Source: Oscillospiraceae bacterium (GTDB lineage Bacteria > Bacillota > Clostridia > Oscillospirales > Ruminococcaceae). From it: DNA of 47,569 bases. Shown here piece by piece: positions 29,571 to 37,237 of this stretch (position 1 is its first letter; each line of letters starts with the position of its first letter). The notes below the pieces were generated by a model. That model worked only from the letters and a program-made list of their open reading frames with translations. It was not told where the DNA came from and did no database searches. Location: assembly GCA_017555565.1 (NCBI GenBank), contig JAFZGF010000052.1:1-47569 (forward strand), in the 5' to 3' direction. The translations under genes were made by a program, and so were the position numbers.

Positions 29571-30215
29571 ATGAAAGTAACCCTGCTGGATAGACCTGAC
29601 CCCACTGTATGCGCAACGGCAGCTGGCATGTGCTACAACGCCAAAGACCCTTGGAAGGCTTTGCTGAATGCTATGGCTGGTGGGCATGAAAGTGTTCTGG
29701 AACACTGTAAATTCAGTTTTATGATCGAAGGGGTGAGCCGCGCACTGCTTGCACAGCTTACCCGGCACAGGATCGCTTCATTCAGCGTTCAGAGCCAGCG
29801 TTACGTGAGCTACAAAGATGGATTTGATTATGTAACGCCGCCTGCCATTCTTGCCCTTGGTGCAGATGCCGAAAAACGCTATCACAACCAAATGGAAATG
29901 ATGCACATGTGGTACTGCGAATGGCTGCAAAACGATGTTACGCCGGAGGATGCAAGGTTCGTGCTTCCCAACGCATGCGCAACAAAGCTGGTTGTGACCA
30001 TGAACGCCCGTGAACTGCGGCACTTCTTTTCCCTGCGCTGTTGCAATCGCGCACAGTGGGAAATCAGAGAGATGGCTGATGAAATGCTGAGAATTTGCAA
30101 GGAAAATGCATATTCACTGTTTGCTGACGCTGGCCCAGGTTGTGTGCGTGGTGCATGCCCTGAAGGCAAACACAGCTGCGGGAAACCGCGAAACAAAGAG
30201 CAGGTGAGTGTGTAG
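29571..30215 (+). CDS. thyX: flavin-dependent thymidylate synthase
   Basis: This 214-aa protein has the ThyX motif RHR-x7-S (Arg65, His66, Arg67, Ser75). HESVLEHCKFSFMIEG precedes it and NARELRHFFSLRCCNRAQWE provides the catalytic region. The enzyme makes dTMP from dUMP with methylene-tetrahydrofolate and FAD, releasing tetrahydrofolate. A Cys-rich tail (CVRGACPEGKHSCG) is added. It works with the dCMP deaminase and FolD encoded downstream. Confidence 0.95.
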   Translation: MKVTLLDRPDPTVCATAAGMCYNAKDPWKALLNAMAGGHESVLEHCKFSFMIEGVSRALLAQLTRHRIASFSVQSQRYVSYKDGFDYVTPPAILALGADAEKRYHNQMEMMHMWYCEWLQNDVTPEDARFVLPNACATKLVVTMNARELRHFFSLRCCNRAQWEIREMADEMLRICKENAYSLFADAGPGCVRGACPEGKHSCGKPRNKEQVSV

Positions 30216-30440
30216 GTGCATAGCTGGTATAAGGGCATGGAAGGCGTGACACGTGTCAGGCCAGAGTGCAAACGGGATTGCCCTAACAGAAGCTGGGATT
30301 GCCACACCAAGTGCGAAATATACATCAACTACCGCCATGAATGCGATGCTGAAAGAGAAAAACGCGCATTGGAACGGGTTGTAATGTCCGAATTTGCCGA
30401 AACATCTGAACGTATAAGAAAGAAGAGAAGAATCAAATGA
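30216..30440 (+). CDS. small Cys-rich basic protein
   Basis: This 74-aa protein starts at a GTG directly after the ThyX stop. CKRDCPNRSWDCHTKCEIYI gives four Cys plus His, a probable zinc knuckle. A basic helical tail follows (RKKRRIK). It overlaps the deaminase start (ATGA). The function is unknown; nucleic-acid binding is possible. Confidence 0.65.
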   Translation: MHSWYKGMEGVTRVRPECKRDCPNRSWDCHTKCEIYINYRHECDAEREKRALERVVMSEFAETSERIRKKRRIK

Positions 30441-30835
30441 ACAGACTGAACAAGGATGAATATTTTCTGGGAATTGCTGAAGCTGTAGCAAAACGTTCCA
30501 CCTGCATTCGCAGGCAGTATGGTGCCGTTATCGTGAAGGATGATGTGATTGTATCTACTGGATACAACGGATCACCCAGAAACGTTGATAACTGCTGTGA
30601 TGTTGGTTCCTGCTGGCGAGCTACACACAATATTCCCCACGGCGAACGGTACGAAATGTGCCAGGCGGTTCACGCAGAAGCCAACGCCATTATCAATGCA
30701 AACAGGGCTGACATGAACGGTGCAACGCTGTATCTGGTTGGCCTTGAGAATGGCAAACGGATTGAAAAGGCAGAACCGTGCCTGTTGTGCCGGAAGCTGA
30801 TTCGCAATGCTCAGATCAGGAGGGTGGAAAGCTGA
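30437..30835 (+). CDS. dCMP deaminase (ComEB-like)
   Basis: This 132-aa protein has the zinc-dependent deaminase motifs HAE (79-81) and PCLLC (114-118), plus STCIRRQYGAVIVKDDVIVS, TGYNGSPRN and CDVGSCWRATHNIPHG with additional zinc ligands. It converts dCMP to dUMP, the substrate of ThyX. It lacks the final Tyr-rich segment of longer relatives but is close to family length. Confidence 0.92.
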   Translation: MNRLNKDEYFLGIAEAVAKRSTCIRRQYGAVIVKDDVIVSTGYNGSPRNVDNCCDVGSCWRATHNIPHGERYEMCQAVHAEANAIINANRADMNGATLYLVGLENGKRIEKAEPCLLCRKLIRNAQIRRVES

Positions 30836-30990
30836 TGAAGGAATTATTCAAATTTATCGTATCGGTGTCGATTGGATTTGTTGTTGGCCTCGCTTTGATA
30901 GAAACAGTACTTCCAACTTGGGCGGGATCAATCGCCGCTGGTGCTGTAACCTGCATGGTCTCTGTGTGGCTGTCGGATAAAGGATGGTGA
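30835..30990 (+). CDS. small membrane protein
   Basis: This 51-aa protein (MKELFKFIVSVSIGFVVGLA, then TWAGSIAAGAVTCMVSVWLS) has two hydrophobic segments. It starts at an ATG overlapping the deaminase stop. The function is unknown. Confidence 0.55.
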   Translation: MKELFKFIVSVSIGFVVGLALIETVLPTWAGSIAAGAVTCMVSVWLSDKGW

Positions 30991-30996
30991 AATATA

Positions 30997-31080
30997 GTGG
31001 CCACAACACTCGTTTTGGTTGCTATCCTGTTCGTTTTCCTTGGCGTGTATCTGAATGAGGTGAAATTCCATGACGATTGA
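30997..31080 (+). CDS. membrane micropeptide
   Basis: This possible 27-aa ORF starts at a GTG (MATTLVLVAILFVFLGVYLN, then EVKFHDD), 7 nt after the previous stop. It has a single hydrophobic helix. Its stop overlaps the next ATG at 31070 by 11 nt. It fills an otherwise empty gap in a tightly packed operon, but it is short and lacks a strong ribosome site. Confidence 0.35.
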   Translation: MATTLVLVAILFVFLGVYLNEVKFHDD

Positions 31081-31279
31081 GGAACTCAAAAGGGCGTTGG
31101 TGGAGGTAAGAGGAATCTGTGTGGACACACTGTGCGTAGACTGCCCGTTTCGTAAAAAAAACGAATACACAGGCTTTCCGGTTTGCCCTCTTGGCGTAGC
31201 AACAAGGGCTTTTGAAGCGCATTATCCTTGCCAATGGGAAATTGATGACTGGGAGGAGGATTCCAATGCGACCGATTGA
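31070..31279 (+). CDS. small Cys-rich protein
   Basis: This 69-aa protein has an N-terminal helix (TIEELKRALVEVRGICVDTL) and Cys residues in CVDCPFRKK, FPVCPLG and PCQW. The order C-x2-C...C...C suggests metal binding. GAGGTG stands upstream. A similar plan is seen in the protein at 33269. Confidence 0.6.
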   Translation: MTIEELKRALVEVRGICVDTLCVDCPFRKKNEYTGFPVCPLGVATRAFEAHYPCQWEIDDWEEDSNATD

Positions 31280-31535
31280 CGCGGATGCGCTGCAGTTTAA
31301 GCCTTGTGTGCTTTCGGACGATGTTGGTTTTAGTATTTGTTCTGCAATCAAAAAAAGTGAAATCGATGCTGCACCAACCCTCGACTACGCGCCTGTGAAG
31401 CATGGCTTCTGGAAGAAGTGCGGTCAGCTTTCGCGCACTCAATGGTTGCATCGCTGTAGCTTGTGCGGATGCCCTCAGGATTATGCGCACAACTACTGCC
31501 CCAATTGTGGGGCGCGAATGGATGGTGAACAATAA
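31266..31535 (+). CDS. zinc-ribbon protein
   Basis: This 89-aa protein starts at the ATG at 31266, after GGAGGA. It contains MRPIDADAL, a segment frequent in phage proteins of this type, then APVKHGFWKKCG and a zinc ribbon HRCSLCGCPQDYAHNYCPNC with the end GARMDGEQ. It is paralogous at its C-terminus to the next protein. Confidence 0.7.
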   Translation: MRPIDADALQFKPCVLSDDVGFSICSAIKKSEIDAAPTLDYAPVKHGFWKKCGQLSRTQWLHRCSLCGCPQDYAHNYCPNCGARMDGEQ

Positions 31536-31819
31536 TGCTCTTGCTTGTTGCTGATGATTATCCTTGCCGTAGTTGCGAAAAGAAATATTGTCAACAAAAT
31601 TGCCAAAAGTTTAATACGTGGCTTGACACGATCATTGAAGCCGAACCCGTAGTGCATGGACGGTGGGAAAAAATGGATGAATACTGTAACCATTCAAGGG
31701 AGTTCAAGTGTACCGCTTGCAAGCAATCCGTGTTCTATGATCATTTTACAAGGTTTTGTGAATATGACTATTGCCCCAACTGCGGCGCGAAGATGGATGG
31801 AGTGAAGAAGGATGGCTGA
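31535..31819 (+). CDS. zinc-ribbon protein, paralogue of the preceding gene
   Basis: This 94-aa protein has two Cys groups: CRSCEKKYCQQNCQ at the N-terminus and CTACKQSVF...YDYCPNCGAKMDG at the C-terminus. EAEPVVHGRWEKMDEYC parallels APVKHGFWKKC in the neighbour, so the two probably arose by duplication. The function is unknown. Confidence 0.7.
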   Translation: MLLLVADDYPCRSCEKKYCQQNCQKFNTWLDTIIEAEPVVHGRWEKMDEYCNHSREFKCTACKQSVFYDHFTRFCEYDYCPNCGAKMDGVKKDG

Positions 31820-32012
31820 ATGGATCAGCGTGAAGGACAGGTTGCCGGAGGATGATGCGGATTATCTGGTTTGGGTAGCTGATGCCTGCACGGTTGAAAG
31901 AGCTATGTACTATGGCGATGGCGAATGGTTGACAGAAGATCTTGAAAACCTCACAAGGCTTGTCACCCACTGGATGCCGCTGCCCGAACCGCCGAAGGAG
32001 GAAGAAAAATGA
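31812..32012 (+). CDS. DUF551-like protein
   Basis: This 66-aa protein reads WISVKDRLPEDDADYLVWVA, then VTHWMPLPEPPKEEE, the pattern of the DUF551 family found in many phages. It overlaps its upstream and downstream neighbours by a few bases. The biochemical role is unknown. Confidence 0.8.
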   Translation: MAEWISVKDRLPEDDADYLVWVADACTVERAMYYGDGEWLTEDLENLTRLVTHWMPLPEPPKEEEK

Positions 32013-32341
32013 GCCTTGATATACGTTTCCGCAAGGAGATTGATATTCCTTGCCCACATTGTGGCAAACCAGTATACCGCAACACCCTTTGCGAATTGAA
32101 CAGTGGTGGGCATGGCTGGCGTGAACTTTTGGAATCTATCGGTTATTATGTGCCGTTTGAGCAAAGAACGGAGGAAAATGACTGGTACGCAAAAGACATG
32201 ACTCTCACTTCTGAACAAATGAAAGAAGCTTGCCTGTTTGCGAGAAAAAACAGCGATTTGTATGATGCTGAAGCAATCCACAGCATGATCGCAAGTGCAA
32301 TCGTATGCAATGAAAAAATTGTTGTGAATGCGGACTGGTAA
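32009..32341 (+). CDS. hypothetical early protein with CPHC motif
   Basis: This 110-aa protein has KEIDIPCPHCGKPVYRNTLC near the N-terminus, a likely zinc knuckle, and a helical C-terminal half (KEACLFARKNSDLYDAEAIH). It starts by ATGA overlap. The function is unknown. Confidence 0.62.
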   Translation: MSLDIRFRKEIDIPCPHCGKPVYRNTLCELNSGGHGWRELLESIGYYVPFEQRTEENDWYAKDMTLTSEQMKEACLFARKNSDLYDAEAIHSMIASAIVCNEKIVVNADW

Positions 32342-32357
32342 GCAAGGAGGATTCCGA

Positions 32358-32513
32358 ATGACACAGGAACAGCGTGAAAAGCTCTTTGAAATAATGGGGA
32401 GAATTGACGGTTTGGGCTGGGGTGTTGAAAATCAGCAAATCAGCGAAGGATTCTGTGGTGTTGTGGAAGACCTTGCCGAGCTTCTGAAAGAGGATGGTGC
32501 GAAAAATGATTAA
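32358..32513 (+). CDS. small early protein
   Basis: This 51-aa helical, acidic protein (MTQEQREKLFEIMGRIDGLG, then GVVEDLAELLKEDG) follows AAGGAGG. It overlaps the folD start by 8 nt. The function is unknown. Confidence 0.55.
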   Translation: MTQEQREKLFEIMGRIDGLGWGVENQQISEGFCGVVEDLAELLKEDGAKND

Positions 32514-33282
32514 CTGCAAAGCCTACGCTGATGAAATCCTCGACAGCATCACTGGTAACGGCCATCTTGCTGTCATCTCTGTTGGTAACGATCCTGCTTC
32601 TCAAAGCTATATCAAGGGCAAGAAGAAGGACTGCGAACGTGTTGGTTTCGGATTTACGCATTGTGCTTTCAAGGATGGCGCTATTCAGGACGAAATAGCA
32701 GACTGCATACGGTCGTTGAACGAGAACAGCGAAGTAACAGGTATCATCCTTCAGTTGCCTGTGCCAGAATCCTATGATGCAGAATGGCTTTCCAGCTTGA
32801 TTTACAGCAGCAAAGATGTTGACGGCCTGAGTGATATCAGCCAATTCAAACCCTGTACGCCCGAAGGCATTGTGTATCTGCTTAAAAAGGAACTGGGTGA
32901 GTTGACAGGCAAGCATGCTGTTGTTATCGGCAGAGGGAAGCTGGTTGGCAAACCACTTTCAAAGATGTTGTTGGATGAGGATATGACGGTAAGCGTGTGC
33001 CACAGCAAAACCACTCCGTTTGACTTGGAAGCTTTGACAGAAAACGCAGATGCTGTGGTTGTGGCTGCTGGTGTTCCGAAACATTTCAAGCTCGCTTTTG
33101 TCAGCCCCGATGCAGTTGTTGTTGACTGTGGTATCCACCGTATGAAGGACGGCAAGCTCTGCGGCGATGTTGATTTTGCTGGCACAGAACGCATAACACC
33201 TGTTCCCGGCGGTGTTGGATTGCTGACCAGAGCGATGCTGATCAAACATGTGGAAAGGAAGCGGGAAGATGAAAACGCCTGA
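32506..33282 (+). CDS. folD: methylenetetrahydrofolate dehydrogenase / cyclohydrolase
   Basis: This 258-aa protein starts at the ATG at 32506. All family blocks are present: SYIKGKKKDCERVGF with catalytic Tyr35 and Lys39, IILQLPVPE, SSKDVDGLSD, FKPCTPEGIVYLL, VIGRGKLVGKPLSKMLL (NADP-binding), SVCHSKT and ITPVPGGVGLLTRAML. It interconverts methylene- and formyl-tetrahydrofolate. It is somewhat shorter than cellular FolD but looks active. In a phage this would recharge or balance the folate pool used by ThyX, which is an unusual addition. Confidence 0.93.
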   Translation: MINCKAYADEILDSITGNGHLAVISVGNDPASQSYIKGKKKDCERVGFGFTHCAFKDGAIQDEIADCIRSLNENSEVTGIILQLPVPESYDAEWLSSLIYSSKDVDGLSDISQFKPCTPEGIVYLLKKELGELTGKHAVVIGRGKLVGKPLSKMLLDEDMTVSVCHSKTTPFDLEALTENADAVVVAAGVPKHFKLAFVSPDAVVVDCGIHRMKDGKLCGDVDFAGTERITPVPGGVGLLTRAMLIKHVERKREDENA

Positions 33283-33601
33283 GGAGATCAAGAAGGGGCT
33301 TTACCATTGCGGAACAATAGATGTCAGTTGCACTAATTGCCCTTACGATGAAGATTGCCACACGCAGGGCGATGGATATTGTTCCGTAGAAGATGACGCT
33401 TTAATCTATATCCAGCAGCTTGAAACCCGCCTTGCACAGGTTGAGCGGGAGAGGGATGCGGCGGTGCGTGATCTTGCCAAAGCGATGTCATTGGATGGAG
33501 TGGAGGACTGCAGTTTTTGCAAGAACATCAAAAAACCGTATTGCGATCCGTGCAAATGGGAATGGCGCGGCGTTTGCAAGGAAAACACGAAGGGGGATTG
33601 A
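33269..33601 (+). CDS. Cys-rich early protein
   Basis: This 110-aa protein starts at the ATG at 33269. It has CTNCPYDEDCHTQGDGYC, a coiled-coil middle (IYIQQLETRLAQVERERDAA) and a C-terminal Cys group CSFCKNIKKPYCDPCKWEWR. Two separate metal sites joined by a helix are likely. It overlaps folD by 14 nt. Confidence 0.62.
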   Translation: MKTPEEIKKGLYHCGTIDVSCTNCPYDEDCHTQGDGYCSVEDDALIYIQQLETRLAQVERERDAAVRDLAKAMSLDGVEDCSFCKNIKKPYCDPCKWEWRGVCKENTKGD

Positions 33602-33603
33602 CC

Positions 33604-33936
33604 ATGAAACACTTCGGAAAACCATACAACAAAAAGGTTGTCACCAAACAATACCATGATCTTGAATACATCACCTGTGACGAATGCAAAAAGAAAATCC
33701 TTCCTTGTGAAATACGGGATGAAGATTCGCGATATGTTAAAGTCCACACATGGCACAGTGATTGGGGCTATGAAAGCGCCGAAAGCCATGAATACATGGA
33801 TTTGTGCACGGAATGCGCACCGAAATATGTTTCAAAGTACATTTCTGAAATGCGTGGAACCGAAGAACTTGAACTTGAAAACGAATATTTGTGGAAAGAA
33901 ACGGAAGAAGCCATTAATGGTGATGTGGGTGAATAA
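33604..33936 (+). CDS. Cys-rich early protein
   Basis: This 110-aa protein starts two bases after the previous stop. ITCDECKKKILPCEIRD and MDLCTECAPKYVSKYISEMR provide two Cys pairs that fit one zinc site. The middle holds a His/Trp-rich strand region (VKVHTWHSDWG). The C-terminus is acidic and helical. The function is unknown. Confidence 0.62.
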   Translation: MKHFGKPYNKKVVTKQYHDLEYITCDECKKKILPCEIRDEDSRYVKVHTWHSDWGYESAESHEYMDLCTECAPKYVSKYISEMRGTEELELENEYLWKETEEAINGDVGE

Positions 33937-34099
33937 CCCCTGCAATCCACTTTCCTGCCCACTGTATGCATCTGGCTACTGCGAATATGACTTCGCAACA
34001 GGTCAGATCATGCCGATGGATGAAAACAACTGCCCTTTGATGAAGGAGGAATCAACATCACACGGGAGGAATACCGATCCAATTTCCCCAAAAGGCTGA
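33923..34099 (+). CDS. small Cys-rich protein
   Basis: This 58-aa ORF starts at ATG 33923 (an ATG at 33917 is also in frame) and overlaps the next ATG (TGATG). NNPCNPLSCPLYASGYCEYD and ENNCPLM contain four Cys. It is in the same style as its neighbours. No ribosome site is strong, so translation is probably coupled. Confidence 0.5.
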   Translation: MWVNNPCNPLSCPLYASGYCEYDFATGQIMPMDENNCPLMKEESTSHGRNTDPISPKG

Positions 34100-34347
34100 T
34101 GAAGCTGACAGCCGAACGGGGCTGGTCTTATTACGATGTTGCAAAGAAAGCCGGGATGTCACCATCAACCCTGTACAAATATTATCATGGCTGCAAACTG
34201 CCGTATGTTGATTCACTGGCTTCACTGGCTGATGTGTTCGATATGACGATGGATGAACTGATTGGAAGGAATGTGAAAGGAGTGAATGAACAGAGTGAAA
34301 GCAAAAGATTACCTTCGCCAGCTTCAAAAGCTGGACAAGCTGATTGA
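34099..34347 (+). CDS. XRE-family HTH protein
   Basis: This 82-aa protein has SYYDVAKKAGMSPSTLYKYY followed by CKLPYVDSLASLADVFDMTM, a complete XRE HTH domain. The C-terminal tail overlaps the next gene by 62 nt. It is late in the early operon, so it may time the switch to late expression. The target is unknown. Confidence 0.75.
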   Translation: MKLTAERGWSYYDVAKKAGMSPSTLYKYYHGCKLPYVDSLASLADVFDMTMDELIGRNVKGVNEQSESKRLPSPASKAGQAD

Positions 34348-34756
34348 AAACAAATTAGCCGAAAAGGAACAGTGGAAGGCCATGGCTACCAGCACCACAC
34401 AGCAGTTGTCTGCTGATCGTGTACAGACCTCTGGCAATCCACAAAAGATGGCAGATGCTATATGCAAAATCATTGAAATAGAAGCCGAAATAAACGCTTT
34501 TGTTGATAGGTTGATAGATACCAAGCGTGATGTCATCAGCACCATTGAAAGGCTAAATCCGACCGAATATGACCTGTTGCACAAGGTGTATGTACAATAC
34601 TTCACTTTGGATGATGTTGCGATCAAGAACAACAAGTCGTACAGTTGGGCAACAACAATTCACGGTATCGCCATGAAGAATGTACAACTTATGCTGGATG
34701 AAAGGGAAAAGAATGCGACTGATAACAAGCAAGGAAAACCGCAAACGAGGTTGTGA
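34286..34756 (+). CDS. late-gene transcription regulator (ArpU/RinA/DUF1492-like)
   Basis: This 156-aa protein has KAKDYLRQLQKLDKLIENKL, a helical middle, and a sigma-region-4-like C-terminal HTH: IERLNPTEYDLLHKVYVQYF, then LDDVAIKNNKSYSWATTIHG. Proteins of this class activate late transcription in Bacillota phages. It is encoded directly before the late promoter region and terminases, the standard place. Confidence 0.75.
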   Translation: MNRVKAKDYLRQLQKLDKLIENKLAEKEQWKAMATSTTQQLSADRVQTSGNPQKMADAICKIIEIEAEINAFVDRLIDTKRDVISTIERLNPTEYDLLHKVYVQYFTLDDVAIKNNKSYSWATTIHGIAMKNVQLMLDEREKNATDNKQGKPQTRL

Positions 34757-34946
34757 ATGGTGTCTGGATCACAGATGGTTCAAAAGCGGTTATGTAAAAA
34801 GAAGCCATGCCTGTGCTCATGATGATGGATGCCCGTATCACGAACTGGACAAGTATGATACTTATGAACAGTATCTGAAGCATTCCAATAACGAGGGATT
34901 TGATAAACTGCTTGGTTCTGTGTTCAAGCTGCAAAGGGATTTGTGA
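34713..34946 (+). CDS. small Cys-rich protein at the end of the early operon
   Basis: This 77-aa protein starts at the ATG at 34713, after AAAGGGA, inside the end of the late regulator gene. RGCEWCLDHRWF and HACAHDDGCPYH give four Cys and several His, a probable zinc site. The function is unknown. Confidence 0.6.
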   Translation: MRLITSKENRKRGCEWCLDHRWFKSGYVKRSHACAHDDGCPYHELDKYDTYEQYLKHSNNEGFDKLLGSVFKLQRDL

Positions 34947-35017
34947 TCCATAAAACTGAAAATATTTTTGATCATTTTGTATATGATTGTATGTTTTTTG
35001 ACTTTTTTGTATAGCCT

Positions 35018-35047
35018 TTGACTTTTTGAGTGTGATATCATTATACT
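35018..35047 (+). promoter_or_regulatory. candidate late promoter
   Basis: TTGACT (35018-35023) and TATACT (35042-35047), 18 nt apart, form a good promoter in the 278-bp gap before the terminase genes. A second TTGACT lies 20 nt upstream (34998) in an AT-rich stretch that could bind the late regulator. The region 35091-35215 holds no gene of convincing size; a second weak promoter (TTGGGC, 16-nt spacer, TATATT) lies near 35079-35106. Confidence 0.6.
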
Positions 35048-35056
35048 GTCGAAAGA

Positions 35057-35090
35057 AGCCTGACAGGGAAAACCCTGTTGGGCTTTTTCT
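35057..35090 (+). terminator. terminator directly after the late promoter
   Basis: AGCC / GGCT (35057-35060, 35081-35084) and ACAGGG / CCCTGT (35063-35068, 35073-35078) form a two-part stem with an AAAA loop, followed by TTTTTCT. It would end the early operon. It lies only about 3-10 nt after the expected start of the late promoter, so late transcripts must be antiterminated or begin downstream. Confidence 0.78.
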
Positions 35091-35224
35091 ATTTAATATT
35101 ATATTGGAGTGCAGATGGGGCGTAATCGCTTTATGGGGGGCGAATAGCCCTATTTTTGATGTCTGCGGGATTCTCTCCTTGCTGGTGGGGGTAGGGAGCT
35201 AATTAAGAAAGAAAGGTGATGATT

Positions 35225-35716
35225 GTGGCAAAGCTAACGGCTAAACAACAGCGGTTCTGTGATGAATACCTGATTGACCTGAATGCTACTCAGGCTGCAA
35301 TCAGAGCCGGGTATTCTGAGAAAACAGCGGCAGTAATTGCAACTGAAAACCTAAGAAAACCTAACATCATGGAATATATCGAAAAACGGATGGCTGAAAA
35401 GGAATCAGAACTGATTGCTGATCAGGATGAGGTGTTGCGTTACCTGACTTCTGTAATGCGCAGAGAGCTTTCCGAACATGTGGTTGTTACCCTTGTAAAT
35501 GAAAAATCCTATTATGCGCTGGATGAAGATGGCAAAATGAGAAAGCGCACCGAAAAGAGGGAAACTCCAAAAATTGTGGAGATTCCTTCACGGCTGTCAG
35601 ATTCCAACAAGGCAGCTGAATTGCTTGGCAGACGATACAGTCTGTTCACCGACAACGTTGATGTGAACGGCGTTGTTCCCGTTGTGATTTCTGGGGGTGA
35701 AGAACTTGAAGATTGA
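35225..35716 (+). CDS. terS: terminase small subunit
   Basis: This 163-aa protein starts at a GTG at 35225, well spaced from AAAGG; an ATG at 35219 is too close to it. MAKLTAKQQRFCDEYLIDLN, then ATQAAIRAGYSEKTAAVIAT, is the Terminase_2 DNA-binding HTH. The C-terminal half is an oligomerisation region. It recognises phage DNA and starts packaging with TerL. The packaging site often lies in or near this gene. Confidence 0.9.
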   Translation: MAKLTAKQQRFCDEYLIDLNATQAAIRAGYSEKTAAVIATENLRKPNIMEYIEKRMAEKESELIADQDEVLRYLTSVMRRELSEHVVVTLVNEKSYYALDEDGKMRKRTEKRETPKIVEIPSRLSDSNKAAELLGRRYSLFTDNVDVNGVVPVVISGGEELED

Positions 35717-35888
35717 TAACATTGAAGAGTATATGTTGCACACTGTTGAAGAAGTAATGTGTTGGCGGTGCGGTCACAGATGGGTTGCAGTTCATCCTGA
35801 TGGTACATTGCTGAAAGACCTTGAATGCCCTAATTGCAACAAACAGGGATTCGCCTTTTGTACGGGTCAAGTGATATTGGATGAATGA
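35697..35888 (+). CDS. small zinc-ribbon protein between the terminase genes
   Basis: This 63-aa protein starts at a GTG inside the end of terS and overlaps terL by 8 nt. MCWRCGHRWVAVHPDGTLLK, then LECPNCNKQGF, is a clear C-x2-C...C-x2-C zinc ribbon. Similar small genes accompany terminases in many gut phages. The role is unknown. Confidence 0.72.
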   Translation: MKNLKIDNIEEYMLHTVEEVMCWRCGHRWVAVHPDGTLLKDLECPNCNKQGFAFCTGQVILDE

Positions 35889-37188
35889 ACCAACGGCAAA
35901 CAAAATAAGCCTTCCTGATGTTGTCGGTGGCGGCTACGGCACATATTGGCGGTTTAGGGGTCGTTATTGTGCTTGTAAAGGCAGTCGAGCCAGTAAAAAG
36001 AGCAAGACAACAGCACTGTGGTTCATTGTAAAAATGATGGAGTATCCAGCGGCTAACACACTGGTGATCCGCAAGACATACCGAACGCTGAAGGATTCCT
36101 GCTATACAGAATTGAAGTGGGCTGTGCATCGTCTGGGCGTTGATGCTTGGTGGGATTTCAAGCTGAATCCGCTGGAAGCCACATACAAGCCCACAGGCCA
36201 GAAGATTTACTTCAGAGGTCTTGACGATCCGCTGAAGGTTACGTCCATCACGGTTGATGTTGGTTGCCTTTGCTGGGGATGGCTTGAAGAAGCTTATGAG
36301 ATTACCAGAGAAGATGATTTCAACATGCTGGATGAATCCATCCGTGGCGAACTGCCGGAAGGACTGTTCAAACAGTGGAGAATCACTTTCAATCCGTGGT
36401 CTGAAAAGCACTGGCTGAAGAAACGCTTCTTTGATGAAATTGTTGGCTACGACACTGAAGGAAAGCCAATCTACAAGGAGCGGAAGACCCAGACCAGCGA
36501 GGATGGGAACATCCTTGCCATCACCACCAACTACATGTGCAACGAATGGCTTGATGGTTCTGACATCAGGATGTTCGAGGACATGAAGAAACGCAACCCA
36601 AGGCGTTATGCTGTCGCAGGTCTTGGTGGTTGGGGTGTAACAGACGGCCTTGTGTACGAAAATTGGCGTGAAGAAGCATTCAACCTTGACGAAGTGCGGA
36701 AACAACCCGGCGTTGTTTCTGCCTTTGGCCTTGATTTTGGTTATACAAACGATCCATCAACACTATTTTGTGGGCTGCTTGATCTGACGAACAAGCGGCT
36801 TTTTGTGTTTGATGAAATGTATGGCAAGGGCATGAGCAATAAAAAGATTGCCGATACCATCAAAGAAATGGGATACGGCAAGGAGCGAATCACTGCCGAT
36901 TCTGCCGAACCGAAATCCATTGACGAACTGAAAAGCCTTGGACTTCGCGTGAAAGCCGCGCAAAAGGGCAAGGACAGCATTCAGAACGGTATCCAGTGGA
37001 TTCAGGACTTGGAAATCATCATTCATCCCAAGTGTGTGAACTTCCTGACGGAAATCAGCAACTACACATGGGATAAGGACAAGTTTGACAACAAGCTGAA
37101 TGTGCCGATTGATGATTTTAACCACCTTATGGATGCCATGAGGTACGCACTTGAACAGCACATTTCCAAGAAGAAGTGGCTGACATAA
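35881..37188 (+). CDS. terL: terminase large subunit
   Basis: This 435-aa protein has a divergent Walker A (ACKGSRASKKSKTT, near residues 31-44), Walker B CLCWGWLEEAYEI and a coupling region RITFNPWSEKHWLKKRF. The C-terminal RNase-H-like nuclease carries FGLDFGYTNDPST, ITADSAEPKSIDEL and DDFNHLMDAMRYAL, with the expected Asp residues. It belongs to the PBSX/Terminase_3 group, whose members pack by headful or cos mechanisms, so the end type is not settled by sequence. Confidence 0.95.
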   Translation: MNEPTANKISLPDVVGGGYGTYWRFRGRYCACKGSRASKKSKTTALWFIVKMMEYPAANTLVIRKTYRTLKDSCYTELKWAVHRLGVDAWWDFKLNPLEATYKPTGQKIYFRGLDDPLKVTSITVDVGCLCWGWLEEAYEITREDDFNMLDESIRGELPEGLFKQWRITFNPWSEKHWLKKRFFDEIVGYDTEGKPIYKERKTQTSEDGNILAITTNYMCNEWLDGSDIRMFEDMKKRNPRRYAVAGLGGWGVTDGLVYENWREEAFNLDEVRKQPGVVSAFGLDFGYTNDPSTLFCGLLDLTNKRLFVFDEMYGKGMSNKKIADTIKEMGYGKERITADSAEPKSIDELKSLGLRVKAAQKGKDSIQNGIQWIQDLEIIIHPKCVNFLTEISNYTWDKDKFDNKLNVPIDDFNHLMDAMRYALEQHISKKKWLT

Positions 37189-37237
37189 ACATCCCGCAGC
37201 ACCAACTGAACCGGGATAAGAAAGGAATGACCACGGA

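Noticed and set aside
34947-35215. Small ORF MGRNRFMGGE before terS as a remnant of an HNH gene
   Set aside because: Ten codons only, no supporting motif or ribosome site.
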